DNA of 64,000 nucleotides from Flavicella marina (GCF_009193215.1 NZ_VYVA01000006.1:162140-226139); one strand, 5' to 3'. Positions 55,818 to 63,916 are shown, counted from the stretch's first letter. Notes: a model not told the origin generated them from the sequence alone. A program made the numbers and translations.

Positions 55818-57119
55818 TTATTCTGCTTTCTCTAACCCAATTTTGTAGGTTGACAAAGCACGTTCTCTCGCAAATTTATGTTCTACCATAGGCAAAGGGT
55901 ATTCAAGAGAGTCAAATTCAGGAATCCACTTTCGGATATATTTTAATTCTGGATCGAATTTTTTGACTTGCTCTGTAGGATTGAAAACCCTAAAATAAGG
56001 AGCAGCATCACAACCAGTCCCTGCCGACCATTGCCAGTTTCCGTTATTCGAAGCCAATTCGTAATCTAATAGTTTTTCAGCAAAGTAAGCTTCTCCCCAT
56101 TTCCAATCAATCAACAAATGTTTGGTTAAAAAACCGGCCACAATCATACGTACACGATTGTGCATATAGCCCGTTTGGTTCAATTGTCGCATACCAGCAT
56201 CAACAAAAGGATAACCAGTACTACCTGTTTTCCATTTTTCAAAATCTTCTCTATTGTTTCTCCAAGCAATAAAATCGTATTTTTCTTTAAAATTACGAGC
56301 TACTACTTTGGGGAAATGATACAAAATTTGCATAAAAAACTCTCTCCAAATCAGTTCGTTTAAAAACACTTCATTGTGTTTTATTTTTGAAATTATTTTA
56401 CGAATACTTACCGTTCCAAAGCGTAAATGCGGGCTTAAATAACTTGTCTTGTCTATGGAAGGAATGTTTCTTTCTTGTTCATAGTTGTCTAAAGCATCAA
56501 TGGTGAAATCGACTACTTTTGTTTTCAAAGTTGAAAACCCGATGGATTCGATTGTTGGAAAATCGAACGTTTCTTTCAGAAAAGATCCCGTATTTTCAGT
56601 AGAATATTCATTCAATAAAGCCTCATGAAACTGACTTCTCCATTTGTTTTTATATGGGGTATAAACCGTGTACGGTTTTCCGTCGTTCTTTAAGATGTCA
56701 TTTTTTTCGAAAATCACTTGGTCTTTAAAGGAATGGAAGGAGATGTTCTTTTTTTGCAATAAACTAGCAACTTGCAGGTCTCTTTTTATTGCATATGGTT
56801 CGTAATCTTCATTTGTAAATACTGCATTGATGTCAAAAGTTTCAATCAACTCTTCCCAAATGTCTTCTGGTTTTCCTTTTTTTATTAAAAGACTAGATGA
56901 TTTTTTATGAAGTGATTTGTTTATGTTTTTTAAGTTTTGGTAAATAAAACTTACTCTTGCATCATCTTTTGGTAATTCAGAAAGAATTTTTTCATCAAAA
57001 ATAAAAATAGATAACACTGGCAATCCGCTACTCAGAGCATTTGAAAGAGCACAATTGTCTTGTAAACGCAAATCTCTTCGAAACCAAAAGATATTTAATT
57101 TTTGTTTTTTTGTATACAT
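55818..57119 (-). CDS. phrB: Deoxyribodipyrimidine photolyase (cryptochrome/photolyase family)
   Basis: A 433-residue class I-type photolyase that repairs UV cyclobutane dimers using FAD and light. The antenna domain starts with LNIFWFRRDLRLQDNCAL. The FAD domain has LNELIWREFFMQIL, then YPFVDAGMRQLNQTGYMHNRVRMIVAGFL, and the tryptophan-rich WQWSAGTGCDAAPYFRVFNP. Length is slightly below the usual 470. It stands ten bases after a glycosyltransferase gene on the same strand and may be cotranscribed with it. Confidence 0.92.
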   Translation of the reverse strand: MYTKKQKLNIFWFRRDLRLQDNCALSNALSSGLPVLSIFIFDEKILSELPKDDARVSFIYQNLKNINKSLHKKSSSLLIKKGKPEDIWEELIETFDINAVFTNEDYEPYAIKRDLQVASLLQKKNISFHSFKDQVIFEKNDILKNDGKPYTVYTPYKNKWRSQFHEALLNEYSTENTGSFLKETFDFPTIESIGFSTLKTKVVDFTIDALDNYEQERNIPSIDKTSYLSPHLRFGTVSIRKIISKIKHNEVFLNELIWREFFMQILYHFPKVVARNFKEKYDFIAWRNNREDFEKWKTGSTGYPFVDAGMRQLNQTGYMHNRVRMIVAGFLTKHLLIDWKWGEAYFAEKLLDYELASNNGNWQWSAGTGCDAAPYFRVFNPTEQVKKFDPELKYIRKWIPEFDSLEYPLPMVEHKFARERALSTYKIGLEKAE

Positions 57120-57129
57120 CTAATTAGGA

Positions 57130-58032
57130 CTATTTTTTAGATAATTTTTCACAAATTAAACCTAGTTTGTAATAGTTGAAAAGCGCTAAGCTCCCGTAAA
57201 AACCTGATTTTAAGAGTACTAAAATAACTGGTTTTTTTAGCTTGAAAAGTAAGTTGTACGCCTTGAGTATTTTTTTCTGTTCAATTTTTTTATAAGCTTT
57301 TAATAATTTTATATGCTCGAACAAACCTTCGTCATAGTTATGTTTTTGTATAATGATGTACAGGTTGTCTATGCTTTCACGAACCTTATTTAAATATTCA
57401 ATATTCGTATCAAATTCGTTGTTGAGAACAGGGTTGTCTATTTGTGAAATTCGATAGCCATTTAAGGTTAGGTTGTATCCAAAAAGGGTGTCTTCGTATC
57501 CGTATTTTGTTAAACTTTCGTCGAATTTGTTTTTTTCAAAAACAGTTCTTTCAATCAAAAAATTATTGGTCAAAAAAGCTTTGTTTTTTAATTTTTTTCT
57601 GACTTGTATAGGTTTGTTTTCTTTTTTTGTCCCATACTCCCAACGCAACAAATGTTCTCTGTTTGGTTTTTTTGCATGGTAATAACTTCCTCCAAAAACA
57701 ACTTGAATAGCCTTTTTATTCAAAAGTTTTATGTAATTCTCGAGGTAGTTTATATCCGTGATTTTTGAGTCACAATCCAAAAAAAGTAAGTTGTCGTATT
57801 TGGTATGTTTTAGAAATAAATTTCGAATTTTTGCTCTTCCAACATTTTCTGGAAGTTCAATATAAGTGCTTTCAGCACAAGTTTTTCTGTTTGCAATTTT
57901 AAATGCTTCCTTTGAGTCATCATCGATAACCACAATTTCAATCTCTTTTTTCGAAGAATCTATTTGAGCCTGTAAGGCGCAATAAAGTTCTGCTATTTCT
58001 AAGTTAAAAACAGGGATGCAAATAGAAAGCAT
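57130..58032 (-). CDS. Glycosyltransferase family 2 protein
   Basis: A 300-residue GT-A enzyme. Motifs are SICIPVFNLEIAELY, IEIVVIDDDSKEAF, ELPENVGRAKIRNLFL, and NLLFLDCDSKI (DxD-type), then NNFLIERTVFEKNKFDE and YGYEDTLFGYNL, the ED catalytic-base region. The C-terminus (KPVILVLLKSGFYGSLALF) is weakly hydrophobic and may sit on the membrane. It follows the GT4 gene by three bases, so both probably act on one glycan. Confidence 0.85.
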   Translation of the reverse strand: MLSICIPVFNLEIAELYCALQAQIDSSKKEIEIVVIDDDSKEAFKIANRKTCAESTYIELPENVGRAKIRNLFLKHTKYDNLLFLDCDSKITDINYLENYIKLLNKKAIQVVFGGSYYHAKKPNREHLLRWEYGTKKENKPIQVRKKLKNKAFLTNNFLIERTVFEKNKFDESLTKYGYEDTLFGYNLTLNGYRISQIDNPVLNNEFDTNIEYLNKVRESIDNLYIIIQKHNYDEGLFEHIKLLKAYKKIEQKKILKAYNLLFKLKKPVILVLLKSGFYGSLALFNYYKLGLICEKLSKK

Positions 58033-58035
58033 TGG

Positions 58036-59136
58036 CTAAATTATATTTTTATAAAGATAAATTAATTTTTCACTCTCCATTTCCCAATTAAAATCTTGTT
58101 TTGCTAACTGCAAATGTTTTTTGAACGAATTGTATTTAGATTTGTTTTTACAAATATCCTCTATTTGATTTGCTAAATCAAGAGGAGTTCTCTTTTTTAG
58201 AACTTCTCCGATTTTATTATCGAGTACGATTTTTTTCATTTCTGGTAAATCCGAGACCAAACAAGGAACTTCTGCTTGGATATAATCAAATAATTTATTG
58301 GGTAAAGCGTATCGATAATTTAGACCTAAATCTTCTTCTAGACTTAGTCCGATAGTAGCCAACGGAGTGAGTGTCTTTAATTCCTCAGGAACAATACTTC
58401 CAAGAAAATGAACCTTTTCTTTAAGAGCTTCATTTTTTGCAAGGAACTTTAATTCGTCGAATAAATCTCCATTTCCAATTATCACCAGAATATGCTCTTT
58501 TAGAAGTTTCATGCTTTCTAACATGAGTTCAATTCCACGTCCTTTATTAACTGCTCCTTGATATAACAATAGATATTTGTTTTCTGTATCAATGATGAAT
58601 TCTCTGGTTACAATTTCTGTTGTTTTTGGGACGTTTTTTACCACTTGAAATGGAACATTGTATTTTTTTTCATAAAATGAAGCGATACTATCGCACACGG
58701 TAATGCAATTTTTTAGCCGTGGAACTATTTTTTTTTCGATTTCCGACCAAATTTGTTGAACTTTGGGTCTGTCAACTAATTCTGGTACTTCAGTAAATAA
58801 TTCATGACTATCATAGACCAACGGTTTTTTTAGCAATTTAGCTATCAAATAATTTGGTAACAAGGTATCTAAATCATTCGAATGCAATATGTCTTTTTTT
58901 AAAAATAGTAGTTTAAAAAAAAGACGAAGATTGTATTCAGCATAAAATAAAAATCCATTATTATAGAATAGTTGCATTCTAATGGTCTTGTATTCTCTGT
59001 TTAGGTCGAGACTATGTTTTAATTTTCTACCAATTAGTGTAACCTCAAAACCATTTTCAATCAAGGTTGTACATACTTTATGTACACGTTGATCGGTGGT
59101 TAAATCATTGGTTACAGAAACAAGAATTTTTTTCAA
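58036..59136 (-). CDS. Glycosyltransferase family 4 protein, TTG start
   Basis: A 366-residue GT-B enzyme. The N-domain opens with ILVSVTNDLTTDQRVHKVCTTL and has ILHSNDLDTLLPNYLIAKLL, PLVYDSHELFTEVPEL and KIVPRLKNCITVCDSIASFY, all typical of GT4. The C-domain has LLYQGAVNKGRGIELML, and PLATIGLSLEEDLGLNYRYALPNKLFDYIQAEVPCLVS. The start codon is TTG (LKKILVSV), directly at the conserved N-terminal strand. It is the first gene of a minus-strand run ending in the deacetylase. A terminator hairpin lies 70 bases upstream, which shields it from transcripts arriving from the ssrA side. Confidence 0.88.
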   Translation of the reverse strand: MKKILVSVTNDLTTDQRVHKVCTTLIENGFEVTLIGRKLKHSLDLNREYKTIRMQLFYNNGFLFYAEYNLRLFFKLLFLKKDILHSNDLDTLLPNYLIAKLLKKPLVYDSHELFTEVPELVDRPKVQQIWSEIEKKIVPRLKNCITVCDSIASFYEKKYNVPFQVVKNVPKTTEIVTREFIIDTENKYLLLYQGAVNKGRGIELMLESMKLLKEHILVIIGNGDLFDELKFLAKNEALKEKVHFLGSIVPEELKTLTPLATIGLSLEEDLGLNYRYALPNKLFDYIQAEVPCLVSDLPEMKKIVLDNKIGEVLKKRTPLDLANQIEDICKNKSKYNSFKKHLQLAKQDFNWEMESEKLIYLYKNII

Positions 59137-59206
59137 AGGTTGAGAAAAGTTGGTTCTAAATAGACTACCAAAATACTCATTTTTATTGTATCGAAGTCGA
59201 AAAAAT

Positions 59207-59243
59207 AAAACTCTCTGTAAACAATAAGTTTATAGAGAGTTTT
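59207..59243 (-). terminator. Terminator hairpin, probably the original ssrA terminator
   Basis: AAAACTCTCT (59207-59216) pairs with AGAGAGTTTT (59234-59243), with GTTTAT/GTAAAC inside, and T-rich ends on both sides. No current gene ends here on the minus strand except the displaced tmRNA 3' end at 59246-59262. That arrangement is what would be left of the ancestral ssrA terminator after an insertion. Confidence 0.7.
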
Positions 59244-59245
59244 TT

Positions 59246-59262
59246 GTGGAGATGCTGGGAAT
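59246..59262 (-). other. Candidate attachment site: displaced 3' end of ssrA
   Basis: GTGGAGATGCTGGGAAT matches the 3' end of the tmRNA gene at 61210-61226 at 15 of 17 bases, in the same orientation, with only two C/T differences. It is followed at once by a terminator. It is best read as the distal attachment site of an element that integrated in ssrA. Confidence 0.65.
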
Positions 59263-59630
59263 GCTCTAGTGTAGTAAAGTGGATTGATACAGGCCTAATG
59301 GTCACAGAGCATGAAATATGGTCTGCAATTGCAAGTAGTGATATTTCATTAGTTGAGCATAGCGAACGTAATGATTTTATTACGCCAAAATGTGATATTT
59401 TTGTTTGGAGGAGACCATCTGATGGACATACTGATATTGTAACAGGTGTATCTGCCGACAAAAAAACAATATATGTACTTGAATCTATAGGTTCATCTGG
59501 TGGTAGAGAAGAAGACACCTTCAATAAACAACAAGGAGTAGATAAAGTAAGAAACTGCCAATACAAGGTAGGTAGTAAAGCACTTTCTAGACATAAAGAT
59601 TTTAAAGGTTACCATAGATTGAAATTATAA
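59259..59630 (+). pseudogene. Truncated NlpC/P60- or CHAP-like peptidoglycan hydrolase fragment
   Basis: An open frame of about 120 codons with no credible start: it runs in from the attachment site, where the first codons are the att sequence itself. It reads ECSSVVKWID, then CDIFVWRRPSDGHTDIVTGVS. That Cys, and a His before a hydrophobic IVTGV strand, is the spacing of NlpC/P60 and CHAP cysteine peptidases. Everything N-terminal to the presumed nucleophile is missing. An internal ATG at 59298 would give a shorter product without the Cys. The two downstream genes encode small exported proteins, as expected for immunity to a cell-wall effector. Family assignment is by eye. Confidence 0.5.
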
Positions 59631-59640
59631 ATCAAGAAAT

Positions 59641-60225
59641 ATGAAAAATATATTAGTAGCATTGTTGTTGACATACAGTTTTTGTTTAAAAGCACAAACA
59701 CCATTGGAAAATTTTTTAAACAATTTATCAGAATTACCAAAACATTCAGAATATACAAATTTTGACAGAGAACTTTATGAGAATTTTACAGGATTTAGTG
59801 TTAAGCCGTACTCATCTGAGTTGTCCAGTGGAAATTATTTTTATATTGGCTATATGGGAAAAGAAAGAAGTATGGATATTGGAGCAATAAATGACATATA
59901 TCTAGGAAAGTACAGCTTAACACCTTCGATATTTACAATTTTGATTAAATATGTACCAGAAGGTTTTGTGGGAACTACTTTTACATTATTAAATATCAAA
60001 AAAGAAAAAAACACCTTTATTCAAGTTTCAGAATTAGAGGTTGCATATACTGGTACGAATGAATTTGTTGATTTTTATTTTTTAAATAATAAAATAAAAG
60101 TTTTATACGCTACGGAATCTTTAGGAAAGGGAATTACTTATATCATAAATGATAATGGAGAATTTATTATTGAATCCTCACAAGAATTTGATGAAGCTAA
60201 TTATCAAGGAATATTTAGTTACTAA
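59641..60225 (+). CDS. Small exported protein, candidate periplasmic immunity protein 1
   Basis: A 194-residue protein with a signal peptide (ILVALLLTYSFCLKAQ) and a mature part that begins TPLENFLNNLSELPKHSEY. It has strand-rich segments such as FYIGYMGKERSMDIGAINDIYLG and FIQVSELEVAYTGTNEFVDFYFLNN. I do not recognise a family. The start of its mature part resembles that of the protein at 60458-61039 (SALEYINSLPEFNLP). It lies ten bases after the truncated hydrolase. Exported paralogues next to a peptidoglycan-hydrolase fragment suggest periplasmic immunity, an inference only. Confidence 0.55.
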   Translation: MKNILVALLLTYSFCLKAQTPLENFLNNLSELPKHSEYTNFDRELYENFTGFSVKPYSSELSSGNYFYIGYMGKERSMDIGAINDIYLGKYSLTPSIFTILIKYVPEGFVGTTFTLLNIKKEKNTFIQVSELEVAYTGTNEFVDFYFLNNKIKVLYATESLGKGITYIINDNGEFIIESSQEFDEANYQGIFSY

Positions 60226-60227
60226 AG

Positions 60228-60453
60228 AAATATCGTTTTTTACTTTTTATTGATGACACTGCTGGCACATTATTAAAAGATGGAGAGATACATCTTATCT
60301 TATGCAGAAACAAGTATAAGGATACTTATACAATTTACAGAGTAGGAAACACAACTTCTTCTAATATTAAATAAAGGAGAAAATAATATTTATAAGTGGG
60401 AAGACCTTACTGAGTTGAAATTAAAATATATTGAGTCATTAAAAACTAAATAA
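60228..60453 (+). pseudogene. Frameshifted gene remnant
   Basis: One frame reads FIDDTAGTLLKDGEIHLILC and YTIYRVGNTTSSNIK before a stop at 60372. A shifted frame continues with GENNIYKWEDLTELKLKYIE and ends at 60453. Together they look like the C-terminal part of one protein broken by a frameshift, with no start of its own. It lies between the two exported proteins inside the proposed island. The product is unknown. Confidence 0.5.
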
Positions 60454-60457
60454 AATT

Positions 60458-61039
60458 ATGAGACTAAAAATTATTATTGCATTTGTTTTATTTGGTTTTA
60501 CAACAAACGCCCAGTCAGCTCTTGAGTATATAAATAGTCTACCCGAATTTAATTTACCAGATAAGTTTGGTACATCAAATTTACTTATAATGAGCCTTCG
60601 CTCTCAACATTATCCTGAAATACCTGATGATTTATTGAATTTATGGGAAGGTGCTAATGTAGTGATAGTAGATGAGACGGGGAAGGAATTTGATTCGACA
60701 GCTTGGTATTTTAATGATGTAACTAAACCTGTGGGAAAAATATCTATGAGGAATGATTTTATAGTTGTGTTCTTTTGTAACTTTGAAGATAATGGATCCC
60801 AAACATCTGGCTTTATAGCAAGTTTTGATACTTTAGGAAACTTAGTGTCTACAAATAGTTGTTACAACGAAGATATTGAAGGAACAGGTTTTTTTAGAAG
60901 TTCCATCCAAAACAAACTCATCATACTTACTTCTACAGAAGAAGATGGAGTGACTGAAGATATCATTAAAGTAAATGATAATGGTTATTTTGAGACGATT
61001 AGTTTTATTAAAGAAATTCAAGGTTATCAGTTTGATTAA
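60458..61039 (+). CDS. Small exported protein, candidate periplasmic immunity protein 2
   Basis: A 193-residue protein with a signal peptide (IIIAFVLFGFTTNAQ) and a mature start SALEYINSLPEFNLPDKFG, similar in pattern to the protein at 59641. The rest has acidic, strand-rich segments: VVIVDETGKEFDSTAWYFND, NDFIVVFFCNFEDNGS, TSTEEDGVTEDIIKVNDNGYF. I do not recognise a family. It is the last gene before the tmRNA and lies within the proposed ssrA island. It may be a second immunity paralogue, or an unrelated secreted protein. Confidence 0.55.
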   Translation: MRLKIIIAFVLFGFTTNAQSALEYINSLPEFNLPDKFGTSNLLIMSLRSQHYPEIPDDLLNLWEGANVVIVDETGKEFDSTAWYFNDVTKPVGKISMRNDFIVVFFCNFEDNGSQTSGFIASFDTLGNLVSTNSCYNEDIEGTGFFRSSIQNKLIILTSTEEDGVTEDIIKVNDNGYFETISFIKEIQGYQFD

Positions 61040-61143
61040 AACTCATCATGGATTTTGAATTTCAAAAATAGATTCTTTATCATATTCTATTATATTCGAA
61101 GATAGAAACTATCAAATATTGAACCAAATAATCAAGAAAAAAA

Positions 61144-61164
61144 ATTGTCAACTAGATTGTCAAC
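61144..61164. repeat. Direct repeat ATTGTCAAC x2 near the tmRNA 3' end
   Basis: ATTGTCAAC at 61144-61152 and again at 61156-61164, 12 bases apart, about 50 bases from the tmRNA end. Position and spacing would suit integrase arm-type sites, but no integrase gene is present. Confidence 0.4.
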
Positions 61165-61173
61165 CAGAAAAAC

Positions 61174-61206
61174 AAACCCTTACAAACACTAGGTTTATAA
61201 GGGTTT
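61174..61206 (-). terminator. Current terminator of the tmRNA gene
   Basis: On the minus strand AAACCCTTA (61198-61206) pairs with TAAGGGTTT (61174-61182), followed by GTTTTTC. It directly follows the tmRNA 3' end. Its sequence differs from the hairpin at 59207-59243, as expected if an incoming element brought a new end with its own terminator. Confidence 0.7.
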
Positions 61207-61210
61207 AAAG

Positions 61211-61603
61211 TGGAGACGCCGGGAATCGAACCCGGGTCCAAACAAGCAATCGCGTAGCTTTCTACATGCATAGTTTTTATCAAATTTTCGACAAAAAGCT
61301 AGTCAAAAACAACTTACTTTAAGCTTAACTTATTAGAGTTTCAGAAAAGCAGCTAAGTAATACTTTTCCTATCTAGACTTTTACGACACCTCTAAATTGT
61401 ACGCGGTCTATCAGCGCTTACATGAGATGCATAGCTTGCTCACCTTGTGAGCCGAGGCCAATCTTACTGTAATTCAGATTAGGCAGCCATGGCGAAAGAT
61501 TCTTCACCGTTTATTGTTTTGGAACCTCGATTTACGAGAATGAGCTCCATCTCTCGACATGCTTACTAGTTAATTGATCTCGCTGTCAAAACCAGTCGTC
61601 CCC
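61211..61603 (-). ncRNA. ssrA: Transfer-messenger RNA
   Basis: About 393 nucleotides. The 5' end is GGGGACGACTGGTTTTGACAG, and the 3' end GGTTCGATTCCCGG-CGTCTCCA; GGGGACG pairs with CGTCTCC as the acceptor stem (one G-U). CCA is not encoded. The reading frame for the tag is at 61508-61479: GGT-GAA-GAA-TCT-TTC-GCC-ATG-GCT-GCC-TAA, giving GEESFAMAA. It frees stalled ribosomes and marks the unfinished protein for breakdown. CAAAATTA at 61637-61644 (TAATTTTG on the minus strand) may be a -7 box for a precursor. The 3' 17 bases are repeated at 59246-59262. Confidence 0.95.
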
Positions 61604-61726
61604 TTTTTTATGAATACACATAAAATCAATGGTCAGCAAAATTAATTAAAATAAAAAGATATTAAGCCTTCATTGTAAGAGAAATTTCAAAAGAAATAAT
61701 ATTTTTGAACTACTTAAAATTGTAGG

Positions 61727-61954
61727 ATGCAAGACCAGCAAGAATATTTAAAAAAATTAGCACATACTAGAATGCCTTTTGGAAAATTCAAAGGAACTTA
61801 TTTGATTGATTTACCCGAACATTACATTGTTTGGTACAATGCAAAAGGGTTTCCAAAAGGACAAATTGGAGACATGCTCCGGTTAGTTTATGAATTAAAA
61901 CTAAATGGTTTGGAATATTTGATACATAAAATTCGGAAAGATTCTAATCAATAA
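61727..61954 (+). CDS. DUF3820-family protein
   Basis: A 75-residue protein recognised as DUF3820 from MPFGKFKGTYLIDLPEHYIVWY and GFPKGQIGDMLRLVYELKLNGL. Members are small, soluble and found in many bacteria; function is not established, though the fold is linked to a putative quorum-sensing-regulated/exonuclease-associated group. TATTTTTG at 61700-61707 is a possible -7 box, leaving a short leader before the ATG. It is convergent with the transglutaminase-like gene, one base away. Confidence 0.8.
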   Translation: MQDQQEYLKKLAHTRMPFGKFKGTYLIDLPEHYIVWYNAKGFPKGQIGDMLRLVYELKLNGLEYLIHKIRKDSNQ

Positions 61955-61955
61955 T

Positions 61956-62957
61956 CTAATCGACATAAAATTTAACAATCATATCTGTATCAATCAGTAT
62001 CTTTAGTGCTATCTTTTTTTTGTTTTTTCTAGGAATGTTTAGTGTTGTAATTCCTCCATTTATTTCAGGAATAATTGTCGTTAAATAATAATCATTATCA
62101 AAAGCATAGCCGAATTCAGTATCATTTGAAGCTCCTATTAATTTTATACTGATGAATTCATCATTTCCAGAAATAATTCCCGTTGTTGGAGCTATCAATT
62201 GCAATTCTTCTTTGAAAAATAAGGAAGCATAATTGGGTTGATTCGTGAATTCTTTTTCATTCAAAGGAGATGAAAGTAGTTGCCAATTTTTATCTTCTGG
62301 GTAATGTGATGTAATGAGTTCTTCAGGAGCTACTAAAAAATAATAGTCATCAAAATCACGAACCCAATGGTTTGCATCTCTGGAATGACCCGCACCCCAT
62401 GTATTATCGACTAGTTTCCATTCATTTTTGATTTTCATGGCATTCCAAGCATGGTTTCCTTCTAAGGGTAATTTTCCAATTTCCCAACTAGAACCACGAG
62501 TGTATCCACTAATTACAACACAATCTATGTTTAATAAATCACAAGCTTGTTTGAATGTTTCAGCATATCCTTCACAAACAGCTCGCTTGTAATTCATGGT
62601 GAAAGTTACAATGTCTTGTTTGCGAGTATTGATTTTAGTTTCAAGTTCCTCTGGAGAAGCATAATTGAATTTGTAATTTTTAGGGCCGTAATTGTAATCG
62701 TTTAAATCATATGAGATGTTTGCTGTGAGCCAAACAAATAAGGCTCTTGCTCGTTTTATGTCAGAGTCAAAATCTCTTTCAATATATGCAGTTAATAATT
62801 GCAATGAATTGATGTTAGAATCATATGTTTTTGCAATACTGTCTACGTTGTGAAATTCCTGCGCAGTAGTGTTCACCACAAGGAGTAAACTAAAAAAAAG
62901 AAAAGACCGTTTCACATTTCTGAAAAACAGTCTTTGTATATTTTGTAATAAGAACAT
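61956..62957 (-). CDS. Exported transglutaminase-like (cysteine protease fold) protein
   Basis: A 333-residue protein with a transglutaminase-like core: Cys in NYKRAVCEGYAETFKQAC, His in LEGNHAWNAMKI and Asp in WKLVDNTWGAGH, the expected triad order. A signal peptide-like stretch (SFLFFSLLLVVNTTAQ) lies at about residues 18-33. The ATG at 62957 overlaps the kdsA stop by one base (TAATG), suggesting coupling. A GTG at 62915 would give a neater signal peptide (VKRSFLFFSLLLVVN) and is an alternative start. It is probably periplasmic or surface-exposed, with unknown substrate. It follows kdsA in one transcript. Confidence 0.82.
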   Translation of the reverse strand: MFLLQNIQRLFFRNVKRSFLFFSLLLVVNTTAQEFHNVDSIAKTYDSNINSLQLLTAYIERDFDSDIKRARALFVWLTANISYDLNDYNYGPKNYKFNYASPEELETKINTRKQDIVTFTMNYKRAVCEGYAETFKQACDLLNIDCVVISGYTRGSSWEIGKLPLEGNHAWNAMKIKNEWKLVDNTWGAGHSRDANHWVRDFDDYYFLVAPEELITSHYPEDKNWQLLSSPLNEKEFTNQPNYASLFFKEELQLIAPTTGIISGNDEFISIKLIGASNDTEFGYAFDNDYYLTTIIPEINGGITTLNIPRKNKKKIALKILIDTDMIVKFYVD

Positions 62958-63778
62958 TAACTAAGGGTGTTGATCGTTTTTCTGATAGCAACTAAATTAC
63001 TAAGTAATCCTTCTAAGTGCTGTAAATCTAACATGTTTGCTCCGTCAGATTTAGCATTTGCGGGATCGAAATGCGTTTCAATAAATAATCCATCCACTCC
63101 TGTTGCAATCCCCGCGCGAGCAATCGTTTCAATCATATCTGGTCTTCCTCCAGTTACGCCACTGGTTTGATTTGGTTGTTGTAGAGAATGAGTTACATCT
63201 AAAACAGTAGGGGCAAAGACTTTCATTTCTGGAATTCCTCTAAAATCTACAATCATATCTTGATAACCAAACATCGTTCCTCTATCGGTAATCCAAGCTT
63301 TTTCATTTCCACTATCTATTACTTTTTGCACAGCATGTTTCATAGCTCCAGGACTCATAAATTGCCCTTTCTTTAGATTTACTACCTTACCTGTTTTAGC
63401 TGCTGCTGCAACTAAATCGGTCTGTCTAACTAAAAATGCTGGAATTTGCAATACATCTACGTATTCTGCTGCAATTGCGGCATCTTCGTTTGTATGGATA
63501 TCTGTGACTGTTGGAACATCAAAAGTTTCTGAAACTTTGCGCAATATCTTTAAGGCTTTTTCATCTCCAATTCCTGTAAAACTATCAATTCTAGAACGGT
63601 TGGCTTTTTTAAAACTTCCTTTAAATACATAAGGAATTTCTAATTTATTCGTGATTGAAACTACTTTTTCAGCAATTCTTAAGGCCATGTCTTCTCCTTC
63701 AATGGCACAAGGACCTGCTAAAAGAAAAAAGTTACCACTGTTTGTGTGTTTTATTTTAGGAATAAGATTTAAATCCAT
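62957..63778 (-). CDS. kdsA: 3-deoxy-8-phosphooctulonate synthase (KDO8P synthase)
   Basis: A 273-residue KdsA, which joins arabinose-5-phosphate and PEP to make KDO8P for the lipid A inner core. Markers are FFLLAGPCAIEGEDMAL, PYVFKGSFKKANRSR, DIHTNEDAAIAAEYVDVLQIPAFLVRQTDL, NLKKGQFMSPGAMKHAV, and DVTHSLQQPN (with the metal-site region), then the end DPANAKSDGANML. A full-length enzyme. CAAAGATA at 63796-63803 with CAAT at 63824-63827 form a minus-strand promoter with 20-base spacing. Confidence 0.95.
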   Translation of the reverse strand: MDLNLIPKIKHTNSGNFFLLAGPCAIEGEDMALRIAEKVVSITNKLEIPYVFKGSFKKANRSRIDSFTGIGDEKALKILRKVSETFDVPTVTDIHTNEDAAIAAEYVDVLQIPAFLVRQTDLVAAAAKTGKVVNLKKGQFMSPGAMKHAVQKVIDSGNEKAWITDRGTMFGYQDMIVDFRGIPEMKVFAPTVLDVTHSLQQPNQTSGVTGGRPDMIETIARAGIATGVDGLFIETHFDPANAKSDGANMLDLQHLEGLLSNLVAIRKTINTLS

Positions 63779-63795
63779 TTGTTTTGTTTTTTTGA

Positions 63796-63827
63796 CAAAG
63801 ATAGGTTTTCAATTAGCAACTCGCAAT
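63796..63827 (-). promoter_or_regulatory. Probable promoter of kdsA
   Basis: On the minus strand ATTG (63827-63824) and TATCTTTG (63803-63796) with a 20-base spacer. Transcription would start near 63789, about 11 bases before the ATG. Confidence 0.65.
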
Positions 63828-63916
63828 TAACAAAATGTAATAGAAAACATTTTCAATCATATGAATTCTCTATGGTGTTTCGTTTTTTTCTAAAGACAAA
63901 ATATTATTTTTTAATT

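Noticed and set aside
59246..59262. Fragment of a tRNA gene
   Set aside because: The match extends over the tmRNA acceptor and T-stem at 15 of 17 bases, and no tRNA anticodon or D-arm follows.
59183..59566. Minus-strand open frame of 127 codons across the attachment site
   Set aside because: It is antisense to the hydrolase fragment, covers the terminator and att copy, and its translation has no recognisable pattern.
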